Origin: UBA6623 sp965238125
GTDB lineage: Bacteria > Acidobacteriota > Terriglobia > Bryobacterales > UBA6623
Assembly: GCA_965238125.1 (NCBI GenBank)
Contig: OZ250179.1
Location: 2,108,001 to 2,172,000, forward strand
DNA length: 64,000 nucleotides
Reading direction: 5' to 3'
How positions within the stretch are numbered: the first letter of the stretch is position 1; each line of letters starts with the position of its first letter. Shown here one piece after another: positions 35,129-43,370 of the stretch. The notes under the pieces were generated by a model that saw only the letters and a program-made list of their open reading frames with translations, made no database searches and was not told the origin of the DNA. A program made the position numbers and the translations under genes.

Positions 35129-36376
35129 TTAGCGCAGGCCGCGGAAGAACTTTCTGACGTCCTCGACGAAGAGTTCAGGCTCTTCCATGGCGGCAAAGTG
35201 CCCTCCTCGGGGCATTTCGGTCCACTGCTTCACGTTGTAGGCCGTCTCGACCCATTTGCGAGGCGAGAAGAAGATTTCGCCGGGGAAGACAGCGACGGCG
35301 GTCGGCACTTCGACGCGCGCCGGGTCACGCGGGGCTCGACGTGATTCGTAGTAAATCCTGACCGAGGACGCAATCGACTCGGTGACCCAGTAGATCATGA
35401 TATTGGTCAGGATCTCGTCTTTCGAAAAGCGGCTTTCGATGTCGCCGTCGGTATCGGCCCAGGTGCGCCACTTCTCAGTGATCCAGGCCGCTAAACCCGC
35501 GGGCGAATCGTTGAGGCCGTAGCCGAGGGTTTGCGGCTTGGTGCCCTGAATATTTCCGTAGGCGTTCTCGCCGTCCCACCACTTGCGGCGCTCGATGGTT
35601 CGTTTCAATTCCCACTCGGGGATGCCCTCTTCGGGGTTCTCCATATCCTTGGGCGCGGGCGTGCCAACCAAGTTGACGTGGATGCCGACGACATGTTCGC
35701 CGTCGTGGCGGCCGACCCAGGTGGCGACCGCCGAACCCCAGTCGCCGCCCTGAGCGGCGTATTTGGAATAGCCGAGCTTCGCCATGAGCTTCGAGGCGTT
35801 TTCGCCCATGCGGCCGACACTCCAACCTCGATCTTTCGGTTTGTCGGAAAACCCGTATCCCATCATCGACGGGCAAATCACATGAAAGGCGTCCTCGGCG
35901 GACCCGCCGTGCGCGGTAGGGTCGGTGAGCGGCCCGATTACTTTTTGGAACCCGAATACGGAGTCGGGCCAGCCATGGGCCATCAGCAGCGGAAGGGCGT
36001 TCTCGTGCTTGGAAGGGACGTGGAGAAAATGAACATCGAGTCCGTCGATTTCGGTTTTGAACTGCGGAAAACCGTTGAGGCGCGCTTCTTGTTGGCGCCA
36101 ATCGAATGTCGTTTGCCAGTATTCGACGAGTTCCTTGAGGTAAGCGAGGTTGGTTCCGTAATCCCAGTCGACGGCGGCAAGCTCGTCGGGGAAGCGAGTT
36201 CGGGCCAGGCGATGCTCGAGGTCCTCGAGAACGGCATCGTCGATTTGAATCTTGAAGGGGGTCACTTTGCTTGATCCTCCCGCATGGGCGGCGACCGATT
36301 GAGGGGCGGCCGCGAAACCGCCCAAAGCGCCGGGGACGGCGGCGGCCATCGATTTCATGAATGTTTTTCGGGTCAC
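35129..36376 (-). CDS. Epoxide hydrolase-like alpha/beta hydrolase with export signal
   Basis: The protein has 415 aa from a GTG start. The N-terminus looks like an export signal (RKTFMKSMAAAVPGALGG). Residues about 38-140 are the N-terminal domain of microsomal-type epoxide hydrolases ('FKIQIDDAVLEDLEHRLART', 'DWDYGTNLAYLKELVEYW'). The catalytic domain has 'LMAHGWPDSVFGFQKVIGPL' (oxyanion HGWP), 'QGGDWGSAVATWVG' with the nucleophile Asp, and 'PRGGHFAAMEEPELFVEDV' with the catalytic His. It should open epoxides to diols; the natural substrate is unknown. It stands alone beside an IS630 copy. Confidence 0.92.
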   Translation of the reverse strand: MTRKTFMKSMAAAVPGALGGFAAAPQSVAAHAGGSSKVTPFKIQIDDAVLEDLEHRLARTRFPDELAAVDWDYGTNLAYLKELVEYWQTTFDWRQQEARLNGFPQFKTEIDGLDVHFLHVPSKHENALPLLMAHGWPDSVFGFQKVIGPLTDPTAHGGSAEDAFHVICPSMMGYGFSDKPKDRGWSVGRMGENASKLMAKLGYSKYAAQGGDWGSAVATWVGRHDGEHVVGIHVNLVGTPAPKDMENPEEGIPEWELKRTIERRKWWDGENAYGNIQGTKPQTLGYGLNDSPAGLAAWITEKWRTWADTDGDIESRFSKDEILTNIMIYWVTESIASSVRIYYESRRAPRDPARVEVPTAVAVFPGEIFFSPRKWVETAYNVKQWTEMPRGGHFAAMEEPELFVEDVRKFFRGLR

Positions 36377-36477
36377 GATGATCCTCTGGAGGGTGACGAG
36401 ATTGGTCTCCCCTTCCGGTGGAAGTCTATTCTACAACGGCGGCGGGCGACGGGGCGGATTGGTGCGCGAGGAATAAG

Positions 36478-36640
36478 CGGGGACGGATACCCAACTCACT
36501 ACATAGATGCAGAGCCCAGAGTGCAAGCGACGGGCCAGGCGTAGCCGCCCGCCATGCGCTTCGACATCGCGTCTCCCCGAACCGTTGTGCCCTTGGCCCG
36601 TCGCTTGCGCTCTGGGTTCTGTATCGGCGTTCTGAATTGT
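36478..36640. repeat. Intergenic repeat family R4 (copy a), long inverted repeat
   Basis: The left arm is 'agatgcagagcccagagtgc' then 'aagcgacgggcca'; the right arm is 'ttggcccgtcgcttgcgctc' then 'tgggttctgtat', its reverse complement with few mismatches. Together they could form a stem of about 35 bp with a loop of 60-70 bases. The second copy is at 46040-46212. Confidence 0.8.
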
Positions 36641-36731
36641 GTGCACGGACGGGAGAGGGTCCCCCGATTTTTCACAGGCCCATGCCCTCACAGCTCGGTT
36701 TGGGACTTCTACAATGATTGGAGTTACCGTT

Positions 36732-37001
36732 ATGTCGGTTCAGGTTGAGCAAGTCGACGAATCAACGTTCACCGTCACGGTGCGGGCAGGCACGACGACC
36801 AAGCACACCGTTACCGTAAGTCCCGAATACCACGAGAAGCTCACAGAGGGTCGAGTGGCTGTCGACGATCTTGTCGCGAAGTCTTTCGAATTTCTGCTTG
36901 AGCGCGAGCCGAATACGAGTATTCTCGGGCGTTTTGATCTGCCGTTGATTGGGCGCTATTTTCCGGAATACGAGGGGTGGGTCCGGAAAGCGCTCGCCTG
37001 A
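36732..37001 (+). CDS. Small conserved-type hypothetical protein
   Basis: The protein has 89 aa from the ATG at 36732 (MSVQVEQVDESTFTVTV); an ATG 18 bases upstream is also possible. It has no signal or membrane segment. It begins with a beta-rich half ('TFTVTVRAGTTTKHTVTV') and ends with a helical half ('LVAKSFEFLLEREPNTSILG', then 'FDLPLIGRYFPEYE'). The composition and codon use look like those of a real gene, and the 'LLEREPNTSIL' region resembles small uncharacterised bacterial proteins. No function is suggested; a role as the small partner of a lost gene is possible. Confidence 0.7.
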   Translation: MSVQVEQVDESTFTVTVRAGTTTKHTVTVSPEYHEKLTEGRVAVDDLVAKSFEFLLEREPNTSILGRFDLPLIGRYFPEYEGWVRKALA

Positions 37002-37013
37002 GAGGCTGCGCCT

Positions 37014-37322
37014 TCAAGGGGCATGGGATGCGGCGGGCCGCGGGGCCGGACGCCTTCCGTAACTCGCCAGGGCCGAGGAAAGGGTCTGCAACAAAAGACC
37101 CAGGCCGAACCAAACTTGCCATCGCGAAAAGAAGCCCTCGACGAAAGGAAACGACTCGAACATTTGCAGATCGTTTCCCCAGCGCCAGACACAAACGGCA
37201 AACCCGGCCATGGCGGCCAACCCGAGTACGGGAGCGATTCCGCCGGCCAGACGGCGATTCGCGCGTCCGCCCGGAACGACCACAGTTTCCGACGCCGTGC
37301 GCAATCGGAGGACGACCCTCAT
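37014..37322 (-). CDS. Small membrane protein, unknown
   Basis: The protein has 102 aa from the ATG at 37322 (MRVVLRLRTASETVV). There are two hydrophobic helices, 'GGIAPVLGLAAMAGFAVCVW' and 'WQVWFGLGLLLQTLSSAL', joined by an acidic loop, and a Pro/Arg-rich tail. No family is recognised. It lies downstream of the transaldolase and DUF3592 genes in the same direction, convergent with the small protein gene at 36732. Confidence 0.6.
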   Translation of the reverse strand: MRVVLRLRTASETVVVPGGRANRRLAGGIAPVLGLAAMAGFAVCVWRWGNDLQMFESFPFVEGFFSRWQVWFGLGLLLQTLSSALASYGRRPAPRPAASHAP

Positions 37323-37450
37323 TACCTGACGGTAACACGGCTTTCCAGCCAGGGGGACAGGCGGCGGAGATTTTTGGCCGACTAGGGGAAGACGGGGCGG
37401 TGGGGCGGTGGTAAGGTTTGCGGCCGATCGCGGCCGCGGACGAAAGTTCT

Positions 37451-37888
37451 CTAAATATCGGGGGCCGGCGCGGGGTTTCGCAACGCCTCGTCGAGAGAAC
37501 TCGACGGACGCCGCAGGCCGCTCCATTCCTCGCACACGACGATCGAATTGGCCGGTAGGCGCGGGAAGTATTTGACCGTTGCGGGGCCGAGAAATTGTCG
37601 CGGGTTTCCGATCGCGTCATGGAGAGCGGAGACGTCCTGGGCGGCCGAGTATTCGACGCCCCCAACGACGTATCTGTAGTGAATGAGGAGTGCGTCGTCG
37701 GTGTCGCTGTCGGGGATGTCGGTCACGGTGCCGTCGGTTGTCCGTCCGTTGGCGTAGACCAAGAGTCTCCGGCGGCGTTCGCGCTCGGCGGGCGTATTCC
37801 AGCGTTGCCAAAAGCGGTAGCCGACAAAGAACGCGGCAACCGCCACGACCGCGGCCGAGACCAGCAGCAAGGAATAGTTTGTCAGCAA
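37451..37888 (-). CDS. DUF3592-like membrane-anchored protein
   Basis: The protein has 145 aa from a TTG start preceded by GGAGG. One N-terminal helix ('YSLLLVSAAVVAVAAFFVGY') is followed by a beta-rich domain with 'VYANGRTTDGTVTDI' and 'LLIHYRYVVGGVEYSAAQDV', the pattern of DUF3592. The function of the family is unknown. It is 14 bases downstream of the transaldolase gene, so probably co-transcribed. Confidence 0.75.
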   Translation of the reverse strand: MLTNYSLLLVSAAVVAVAAFFVGYRFWQRWNTPAERERRRRLLVYANGRTTDGTVTDIPDSDTDDALLIHYRYVVGGVEYSAAQDVSALHDAIGNPRQFLGPATVKYFPRLPANSIVVCEEWSGLRRPSSSLDEALRNPAPAPDI

Positions 37889-37902
37889 TGCCTCCGCGTC
37901 GG

Positions 37903-38562
37903 CTACCCAACCGGTACTTCTTCGAGCGTCTTACGGTAGTCGGCCAAGAATTTCTCGAGGCCGATGTCGGTGAGCGGATGTTGGAAAAGTTGATCGAGAA
38001 CTTTGAAGGGCAGCGTCGAGACGTGCGCGCCGGCAAGGGCCGCTTCCTTGACGTGCAAGGGGCCGCGGATCGACGCCGCCAGCACCTGCGTGGAGAAACC
38101 GTAGTTCTCGTAGATCGCGACGATTTCGCGAATCAGCTCCATACCGTCGATCGAGATGTCGTCGAGACGCCCCAGGAACGGGCTGATCAAATAGGCGCCT
38201 GCTTTGGCGGCGAGCAGCGCCTGCGTCGCGGAGAAGCAAAGCGTCACGTTGACTCGGATACCCTCGGACGAAAGGATTTTCGTGGCCTTGATGCCCTCGC
38301 GAATCAGCGGGCACTTGACGACGACATTCGGGTGGATCGCCGCCAGTTCCCTGCCCTCCCGAACCATTTCATCGGCTTCGGTTGAGACGACTTCGGCGCT
38401 GATATCGCCGTCAATGATGTCGCAGATGGCGCGGATTTGCTGGTGATGCTCGCGGCCTTCCTTGGCAATGAGGGAGGGGTTGGTGGTGACGCCGTCGATG
38501 ATGCCGTAGGCGGCGGCCTCGCGAAGGTCGTCGAGATTGGCCGAGTCGATGAAGAATTTCAT
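37903..38562 (-). CDS. Transaldolase / fructose-6-phosphate aldolase
   Basis: The protein has 219 aa, the length of the small FSA/TalC type. 'MKFFIDSANLDDLREA' and 'GVTTNPSLIAKEGR' open the TIM barrel; 'NVVVKCPLIREGIKA' holds the Schiff-base Lys; 'GIRVNVTLCFSATQALLAAKAGA' and 'ISPFLGRLDDI' follow. It either transfers dihydroxyacetone between sugar phosphates in the pentose phosphate pathway or splits fructose 6-phosphate; sequence alone does not decide. The start is the ATG at 38562. Confidence 0.94.
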   Translation of the reverse strand: MKFFIDSANLDDLREAAAYGIIDGVTTNPSLIAKEGREHHQQIRAICDIIDGDISAEVVSTEADEMVREGRELAAIHPNVVVKCPLIREGIKATKILSSEGIRVNVTLCFSATQALLAAKAGAYLISPFLGRLDDISIDGMELIREIVAIYENYGFSTQVLAASIRGPLHVKEAALAGAHVSTLPFKVLDQLFQHPLTDIGLEKFLADYRKTLEEVPVG

Positions 38563-38729
38563 ATTGTCTCCTGTTTCTCAATATTATACGGAACCTCGGC
38601 GGGGGGCCTGATTCGCGGCTCGCCTGTCGCCAACGAAAAATGGTCATCGAAGGGGGTAAGAGCCGAGGTGAGGGGGCCTCGGATCGGACGAGGGTTCGTG
38701 GGGATCCGACGCGGTATTCTAAAAGGACT

Positions 38730-38942
38730 GTGTCGGCGAAAACGAATCCGGATCTCCGGGTGGATCGATCGGCATTCTCGGTCGTCCGGTTGGGCGAGCA
38801 GAACCGCGACGATCGCGAGTATTGGCTCGGCAAGACCCCGCAAGAACGCCTGCAAGGCGTGGAAACGATTCGCCAAATCCTCTATGGCTACGATCCTTCC
38901 GAGCGACTTCAGCGAGTTCTTGAAGTTGCTGAACAAGAATAG
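38730..38942 (+). CDS. Small protein encoded ahead of a nucleotidyltransferase (antitoxin-like)
   Basis: The protein has 70 aa from the GTG at 38730; a GTG at 38760 (VDRSAFSVVRL) is the other option. The core 'SAFSVVRLGEQNRDDREYWL' then 'GKTPQERLQGVETIRQILYG' is like small proteins found directly before genes of minimal nucleotidyltransferases. The last 60 bases overlap the start of just such a gene at 38883, in another frame. A toxin-antitoxin-like or regulatory pairing is an inference from that arrangement. The partner is broken here, so this gene may be left over. Confidence 0.65.
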   Translation: MSAKTNPDLRVDRSAFSVVRLGEQNRDDREYWLGKTPQERLQGVETIRQILYGYDPSERLQRVLEVAEQE

Positions 38943-39150
38943 AGTTCGCTAGCTGCTTGTGGGCGGGCACGCGGTGGCATACCACGGTCACGTCCGAGGA
39001 ACAGCCGACATGGATATTTGGGTGGACAGTTCAGGGCAGCCGAGCTGCTGTCTTTCTCTTGACAGAACCTGAGTCGTCCGAATGGATGCGGGCTGTTGCT
39101 TCTGATCGACTCAGGTGCACACTCCGAGAATCCCCGTTGTCGGAAGGTGA
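38883..39150 (+). pseudogene. Minimal nucleotidyltransferase, decayed
   Basis: The ATG at 38883 opens MATILPSDFSEFLKLLNKN, and the frame then hits TAG at 38949. After the stop the same frame continues LLVGGHAVAYHGHVRGTAD then MDIWVDSSGQ, the GG...D-x-D core of the nucleotidyltransferase fold, with the stop where Tyr is usual. Behind it the frame shifts by one (AAVFLLTEPE) and the similarity fades. Nothing recognisable remains between about 39150 and the next start at 39236. The gene is dead. Confidence 0.75.
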
Positions 39151-39235
39151 AGACATCGCTCCGTGGAACTTTTCTTGGCCTCGCCTCGTTAGCTGCCAGG
39201 TGGAGAACCTTGAATCCCTAGGGAGAGCCGGAACC

Positions 39236-39529
39236 ATGCTAGCCAGCAGTGTGCGCCGCCTACTTGTTTCCCATTCACGCCTCGCCCTAGCTCGTCTCTG
39301 GTTGACAGCTTGCGTTCTGACGCTGATGTCCGCGCTGGGCTCGACGGCAAAGGCCGACGCCGACGATATTCAACGTGTCAAGAATGGTTTGAGGAGGATA
39401 GCTGACTACCAGATTGTGAGCGTAGACATGGGGCTTGCTGACCGGATGAGGCACTATCAAGTGCCGGGAGTCAGCGTCGCCGTCATCAACGATTTCGAGA
39501 TTGCGTGGGCCAAAGGCTACGGAGCACTA
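39236..39529 (+). pseudogene. Serine hydrolase (beta-lactamase family), N-terminal fragment, split by IS630 copy 4
   Basis: The ATG at 39236 is preceded by GGGAGAG. A signal peptide (ALARLWLTACVLTLMSALGSTAKA) leads to 'MRHYQVPGVSVAVINDFEIA' and 'WAKGYGAL', the usual opening of beta-lactamase/DD-peptidase-type serine hydrolases. The fragment is exactly 98 codons up to the TA at 39528-39529. Joining it to 40625 gives GYGALEAGTGQPVTTETLF without a shift. Confidence 0.93.
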
Positions 39530-39584
39530 TTGAGTCTCGCAAAACAAAGTGACACCTTTTTGGGGTACGTACGTCTTTGTATGT

Positions 39585-40112
39585 ATGGGAAATACAAAAG
39601 GCGTACGGCGGGATTTCGAGGCCCTGGAGAAGCGCCGTTTCAAAGCGATCCGGTTGGTCGAGCAAGGCTGTAGTCAGTCCGAGACAGCGAGGCGATTGAA
39701 GGTCGCGCGGCAAAGCGTCAGCGAGTGGCTGCGACGATACCGGCGTGACGGCGAAGCCGGGTTGCGCCAGGCCGGCCGCGCCGGCCGTAAGCCGCTGTTG
39801 GACGCCGCGCAGCTCGAACGCCTCGAGGCGTTGCTGCTGGAAGGCCCCGAGGCGCACGGCTTCCCGACGCCGCTGTGGAGCTGTCCGCGGGTCGCTCGTC
39901 TGATCGGAGACGAGTTCGGCGTGCGCTATCACGAGGGCCATGTCTGGAAGATCCTGCGGGCGCTCGGTTGGAGCCCGCAACGGCCCGTCGGCAAAGCGCG
40001 GGAGCGCAACGAAGAGGCCATCCGCGGCTGGCAGCGCAAGACTTGGCCGGCCATTAAAAAAAAGCCCGCAAAGAAGAACGTACGATCGTCTTCATCGACG
40101 AAAGCGGATTGA
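39585..40112 (+). CDS. IS630 transposase orfA, copy 4
   Basis: The product has 175 aa, the same as in copy 2. Helix-turn-helix and A8G slippery run are present. Confidence 0.88.
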   Translation: MGNTKGVRRDFEALEKRRFKAIRLVEQGCSQSETARRLKVARQSVSEWLRRYRRDGEAGLRQAGRAGRKPLLDAAQLERLEALLLEGPEAHGFPTPLWSCPRVARLIGDEFGVRYHEGHVWKILRALGWSPQRPVGKARERNEEAIRGWQRKTWPAIKKKPAKKNVRSSSSTKAD

Positions 40113-40600
40113 GTCAGAAGCCGCATCGTTGCCGCACCTGGGCGCCGCGCGGCGAGACACCGGTGTTGGAGTTCAACTTCAACTGGGACAAGCTGTCGGT
40201 GTCGGCCGGGCTGACGTTGCGCAACTTTTACTTCCGGCTCTATCCCGGCGCGATCGGCGAGCTGGAGGTCATCGACTTCCTGAAGGCTTTGGTGCGCCAC
40301 ATCGACGGCCCACTGCTGATCGTCTGGGACCGGCTGCCGGCGCACCGCAGCCGCCTGGTGCGGGAGTTCATCCAGCTCTCCGAGGATCACATCGCAACGG
40401 AGTACTTGCCGCCCTATGCGCCGGAGTTGAACCCGGTGGAATACATTTGGGCGTACTGGAAGCAGCACGAGTTGCCCAACGTCTGCCCGAAGGACTACTG
40501 GGAACTCGACGAGCGCGCCCGCAAAGCGCTGCGGCGAATGCGCCGCAAACCGCGCTTGATTACCGCTTTCTGGAAACAGTCTTCTCTTTGTCTCGATTGA
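40109..40600 (+). CDS. IS630 transposase orfB (DDE), copy 4
   Basis: The product is as in copy 2 apart from 'TWAPRG' for 'TWASRG'. The DDE residues are all present and the frame is open. Confidence 0.88.
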   Translation: MSQKPHRCRTWAPRGETPVLEFNFNWDKLSVSAGLTLRNFYFRLYPGAIGELEVIDFLKALVRHIDGPLLIVWDRLPAHRSRLVREFIQLSEDHIATEYLPPYAPELNPVEYIWAYWKQHELPNVCPKDYWELDERARKALRRMRRKPRLITAFWKQSSLCLD

Positions 40601-40624
40601 CAGTATATTATGCGAGACTCAGTA

Positions 40625-41611
40625 GAAGCTGGCACCGGCCAACCCGTAACCACAGAGACGCTCTTTCACGCTGGTTCCATCGCTAAGCCGGTGGCGGCCG
40701 CTGCCGCCCTGGTGCTGGTCCAAGAAGGACTGCTTGCGCTCGATGAGAACGTAAACGACAAGCTGACTTCCTGGAAGGTGCCCAACAACGAGTTCACTGT
40801 GGAAGAGAAAGTCACGCTTCGCCGGTTGTTGAGTCACACCGCCGGCTTGAGCCACGGCGGGAACGCGTCCTTTGCCCTCGGAGAGAAGACGTTCACGGTT
40901 CAGCAGACCCTGGATGCGGAACCACCCACGGATGCTCCGCCCAATGAGGCGAAACCGGTCCGGGTCACCACAGTCCCAGGAACGCAGTTGCTCTACTCGC
41001 CCGGGGGCTACGGAGTCCTGACGCTGCTCCTCGTGGATGTGGCGGAGAAGTCGTTTCCCGGGATCCTGAAAGAGACGGTATTCAGCCCTCTTGGCATGGC
41101 ATCGAGCACCTTCGAGCAGCCGCTTCCCGAACGTCTTCGGCGGCGAGCAACCACTGAGCACAAGGATGGCCAACAACTTGGAGGGAAGCGCCGGCACTTC
41201 CCTCGTCTGGCGGCGGGTGGGCTCTGGAGTACTCCGTCAGACCTCGCGCGGTTTGCCGTCGAGATCATGTTGGCTCAGGCCGGAAAGTCCGCGGGGATTC
41301 TGTCCCAGGATCTCGTCACGGAAATGCTCACACCGCAAATCGCTATTCCCGGTGGAGGCCAGGGGCTGGGGTTTTGGATTCAGGGAAAGGGACGCAGCTT
41401 GGCGTTTTTACACAAAGGAGGCACCTACGGCTCCGCTTGCAGTCTCGTGTCCTTCCCCGAAACGGGTCAAGGCGCGGTTATCATGACGAACGAAAGGCCG
41501 GGTGGAGAACAACTCCACCTCGAAATCGGGCTCAGTATTGGGGCGGCCTACGACTGGCCGTGGGACCTCGAACAGGAACTCCGCAAGGCGCGGGAACTCG
41601 GCGGGAAGTGA
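40625..41611 (+). pseudogene. Serine hydrolase (beta-lactamase family), C-terminal fragment
   Basis: It carries the nucleophile motif SIAK in 'FHAGSIAKPVAAAAALVLV', the 'LLSHTAGLSHGG' block, 'YSPGGYGVLTLLLVDVAEK' with the Tyr-x-x or SxN-like second motif, and 'FLHKGGTYGSACSLVSF' near the end (K/H-G-G motif). With the N-terminal fragment the protein would be 426 aa, normal for the family. These enzymes are often DD-peptidases, esterases or aminopeptidases. Without the signal peptide and start the fragment should not be made. Confidence 0.93.
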
Positions 41612-41695
41612 TAGACACGGGACTCAAAGTCGCTTCCGAGACGTCCCGGTTCGCGGAGGTGAGCGAACCCGCAGCCGACAGGACACACGCAAACC

Positions 41696-41868
41696 TTAGG
41701 CCCGGGGTAGTTCGCTGTCTTTCGCTTCGGCCTGATCGGCCAGGTCTATTAGAAAATGGCCCAGGGAGCGCATCGTAGCGGAGTCCAAGTCCAGATATAG
41801 AGGGAACTTTCCGCGGAGCTTGCCGGTTTCGTGAACGACGAACTGAACCCGCGCTCGCGGGCCGGATC
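41696..41868 (-). pseudogene. C-terminal fragment of an unknown gene (front end lost)
   Basis: On the minus strand a clean frame reads RARVQFVVHETGKLRGKF then PLYLDLDSATMRSLGHFLID and ends DSELPRA. It looks like coding sequence but has no start and no recognised family. It begins at the same point (about 41868) where a plus-strand fragment begins. Confidence 0.5.
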
Positions 41869-41871
41869 CAA

Positions 41872-42078
41872 ATGCCGCTTGAGATCAAAGTGCGGAATCA
41901 CAAGGACGAGCCCGTCGAGGTGCGCGTGGTCGAACACATGTATCGCTGGTACGAATGGGAAGTCACGGCCCAGTCGATGGAGTTCACAAAACTCGACGCC
42001 CGCGCGATCGAATTTCGGCCTACGATCGAACCCGGAGGGGAAGCGAGGATCACCTACACGGTGCACTACACATGGTAG
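41872..42078 (+). pseudogene. C-terminal fragment of a DUF4139-type protein
   Basis: About 68 codons, 'IKVRNHKDEPVEVRVVEHMY' to 'ITYTVHYTW', match the end of the long secreted DUF4139 proteins (immunoglobulin-like end domain). The ATG at 41872 is likely just an internal Met: the family normally has several hundred residues before this point. The missing front suggests a deletion that also took the front of the minus-strand fragment at 41696. Confidence 0.75.
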
Positions 42079-42099
42079 GCGCGGGCCGGCCGGCGATCG

Positions 42100-43005
42100 T
42101 TATTCGGGGCGCTTGGACATGACGGCGTCGGGGGCGTAGCGCTGGATCATCTCGCAGACGATTTGCGCTCGGCGCACTCGCTCGCGGGAAAGCGCGACAG
42201 CGGTGGCTTCGATGTGGGTGCCGCTGGGGTAGATGTCGGGGGCGTTGCGTAGGCCCAGCTTGACGTAGAGCGGCGCGCCTACTCGAATCAATTCCGGCAC
42301 TTCGAAATGGCGGATGAAACCTCCAATGTTGTCCGGGGCTTCCACATAGAAATCGATCGGCGCGTCGATGGCGGCGCGAATGGAAGCGAGTTGCGGCAGG
42401 GTTAGGTCGGAAGGAACATTGATCGTCGTCGCGCCCAAATCTTCGAGCACTCGCGCGGAGGCGGGGTTGGCGGGCGCCATCATCACCGAAGTTTTGATGA
42501 TCAGGTCGCTCGGCAGTTCTCCGGCTTGCTTCATCTCCCCCATCACGGCGAGCAGGCCGATGTCGGAGACCAGAATGCTGTCGATGCCTAGGGCGACGGC
42601 GCGTTTGACGTCCTCGAGGGCGAAGACGATTTGATCGGCTCCCCGCAAGTTCAACGCCAGGGACTTGCCGGCCGCTGAAAACGCCTGTGCGCCGATGTCG
42701 AAACTCGCACGCGGCCCGACAAAGAGGTTTACCTCGATTTCGTGGGCTCGGCCCAAGTCGACCATCTCGCAAATTTCGTCGTCGGTGAGCAGCATGATGC
42801 CGCTGCCTTGGCTGATGCGATGGACGGGGACCTGGCGGGCTTTGGCTTCCTCAAGAACCGTGCGGAAACAAGCCGGGCCCTCGGTGCTGGGGATTTCGAT
42901 GCGGTATTCGGCGCCGTCGGGGAAGCGCTTCGGAGAGCTTGGGCAATCACGGGGGTCGGATCCCGGGCGTCCGTGTTTTTCGAGGGTCTCTCGGGTTGAT
43001 TTCAT
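42100..43005 (-). CDS. TIM-barrel protein resembling peptidase U32
   Basis: The protein has 301 aa from the ATG at 43005. It shows alternating strand-helix units: 'GIMLLTDDEICEMVDLGRAH', 'ADQIVFALEDVKRAVALGID', 'SILVSDIGLLAVMGEMKQAG', 'IIKTSVMMAPANPASARVLE', 'ATTINVPSDLTLPQLASIRA' and 'DFYVEAPDNIGGFIRHFEV'. The order and the 'SDIGLL' and 'NVPSDLTL' motifs resemble U32-type barrel proteins, some of which act in tRNA or ubiquinone hydroxylation; the Cys-rich Fe-S part of those is absent. Function unknown. The longer frame to 43071 reaches into repeat R3. Confidence 0.65.
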   Translation of the reverse strand: MKSTRETLEKHGRPGSDPRDCPSSPKRFPDGAEYRIEIPSTEGPACFRTVLEEAKARQVPVHRISQGSGIMLLTDDEICEMVDLGRAHEIEVNLFVGPRASFDIGAQAFSAAGKSLALNLRGADQIVFALEDVKRAVALGIDSILVSDIGLLAVMGEMKQAGELPSDLIIKTSVMMAPANPASARVLEDLGATTINVPSDLTLPQLASIRAAIDAPIDFYVEAPDNIGGFIRHFEVPELIRVGAPLYVKLGLRNAPDIYPSGTHIEATAVALSRERVRRAQIVCEMIQRYAPDAVMSKRPE

Positions 43006-43074
43006 TTCGGCTCCGCGCTCCGAACCGTTATGAAAATAGCGGCGGTTCGGGTCGTTAGACAGGGTTGACAAGAT

Positions 43075-43305
43075 GAGGAGACGTCGAAGGGTCGGTCGTC
43101 GTTGGTTTGGAAAAGGTGAACGTTTCCATCCGGCCGGGGTTGCATCGAAGGATTGTTCCTACGCCCCGTCCGGGGCTTATCGCGAGTTGCAGCATGGACC
43201 CCGGGCTCAAGCCCGGGGCTACTATCCATGCCCCCTGCCGGGGGCGGAGCCGAGGCTGTGAGACATTCCGTCCGCAAGGCGATAAATCTCGGGGACGGTC
43301 TTACC
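43075..43305. repeat. Intergenic hairpin repeat R3 (copy d)
   Basis: It contains 'gttgcatcgaaggattgttc', GCCCCGTCCGGGGC, CCCCGGGCTCAAGCCCGGGG and CCCCCTGCCGGGGG, then 'acattccgtccgcaaggcga'. There is no M in front. It is directly upstream of the minus-strand U32-like gene and downstream of thrB. Confidence 0.85.
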
Positions 43306-43370
43306 TGGGTCGGCGCTTGGGACAGCCTCTATTCTTTTACGCCGTTCATTTGCATGCCCACAGGTCCCGG

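Larger units (their letters stand above)
39530..40622 (+). mobile_element. IS630-family element, copy 4, 1093 bp
   Basis: It begins TTGAGTCTCGCAAAACAAAG and ends with the reverse complement of CTGAGTCTCGCATAATATAC, with TA at 39528-39529 and 40623-40624. It is nearly identical to copy 2. It splits a serine hydrolase gene. Confidence 0.95.

Noticed and set aside
36841..37665. 274-aa frame on the minus strand
   Set aside because: It overlaps three better supported genes in other frames and has Arg/Pro/Ser-rich composition.
38957..39673. 238-aa frame joining the nucleotidyltransferase remnant to the serine hydrolase and IS630
   Set aside because: It is an accidental join: the hydrolase begins at 39236 with signal peptide, and the end lies in the element.
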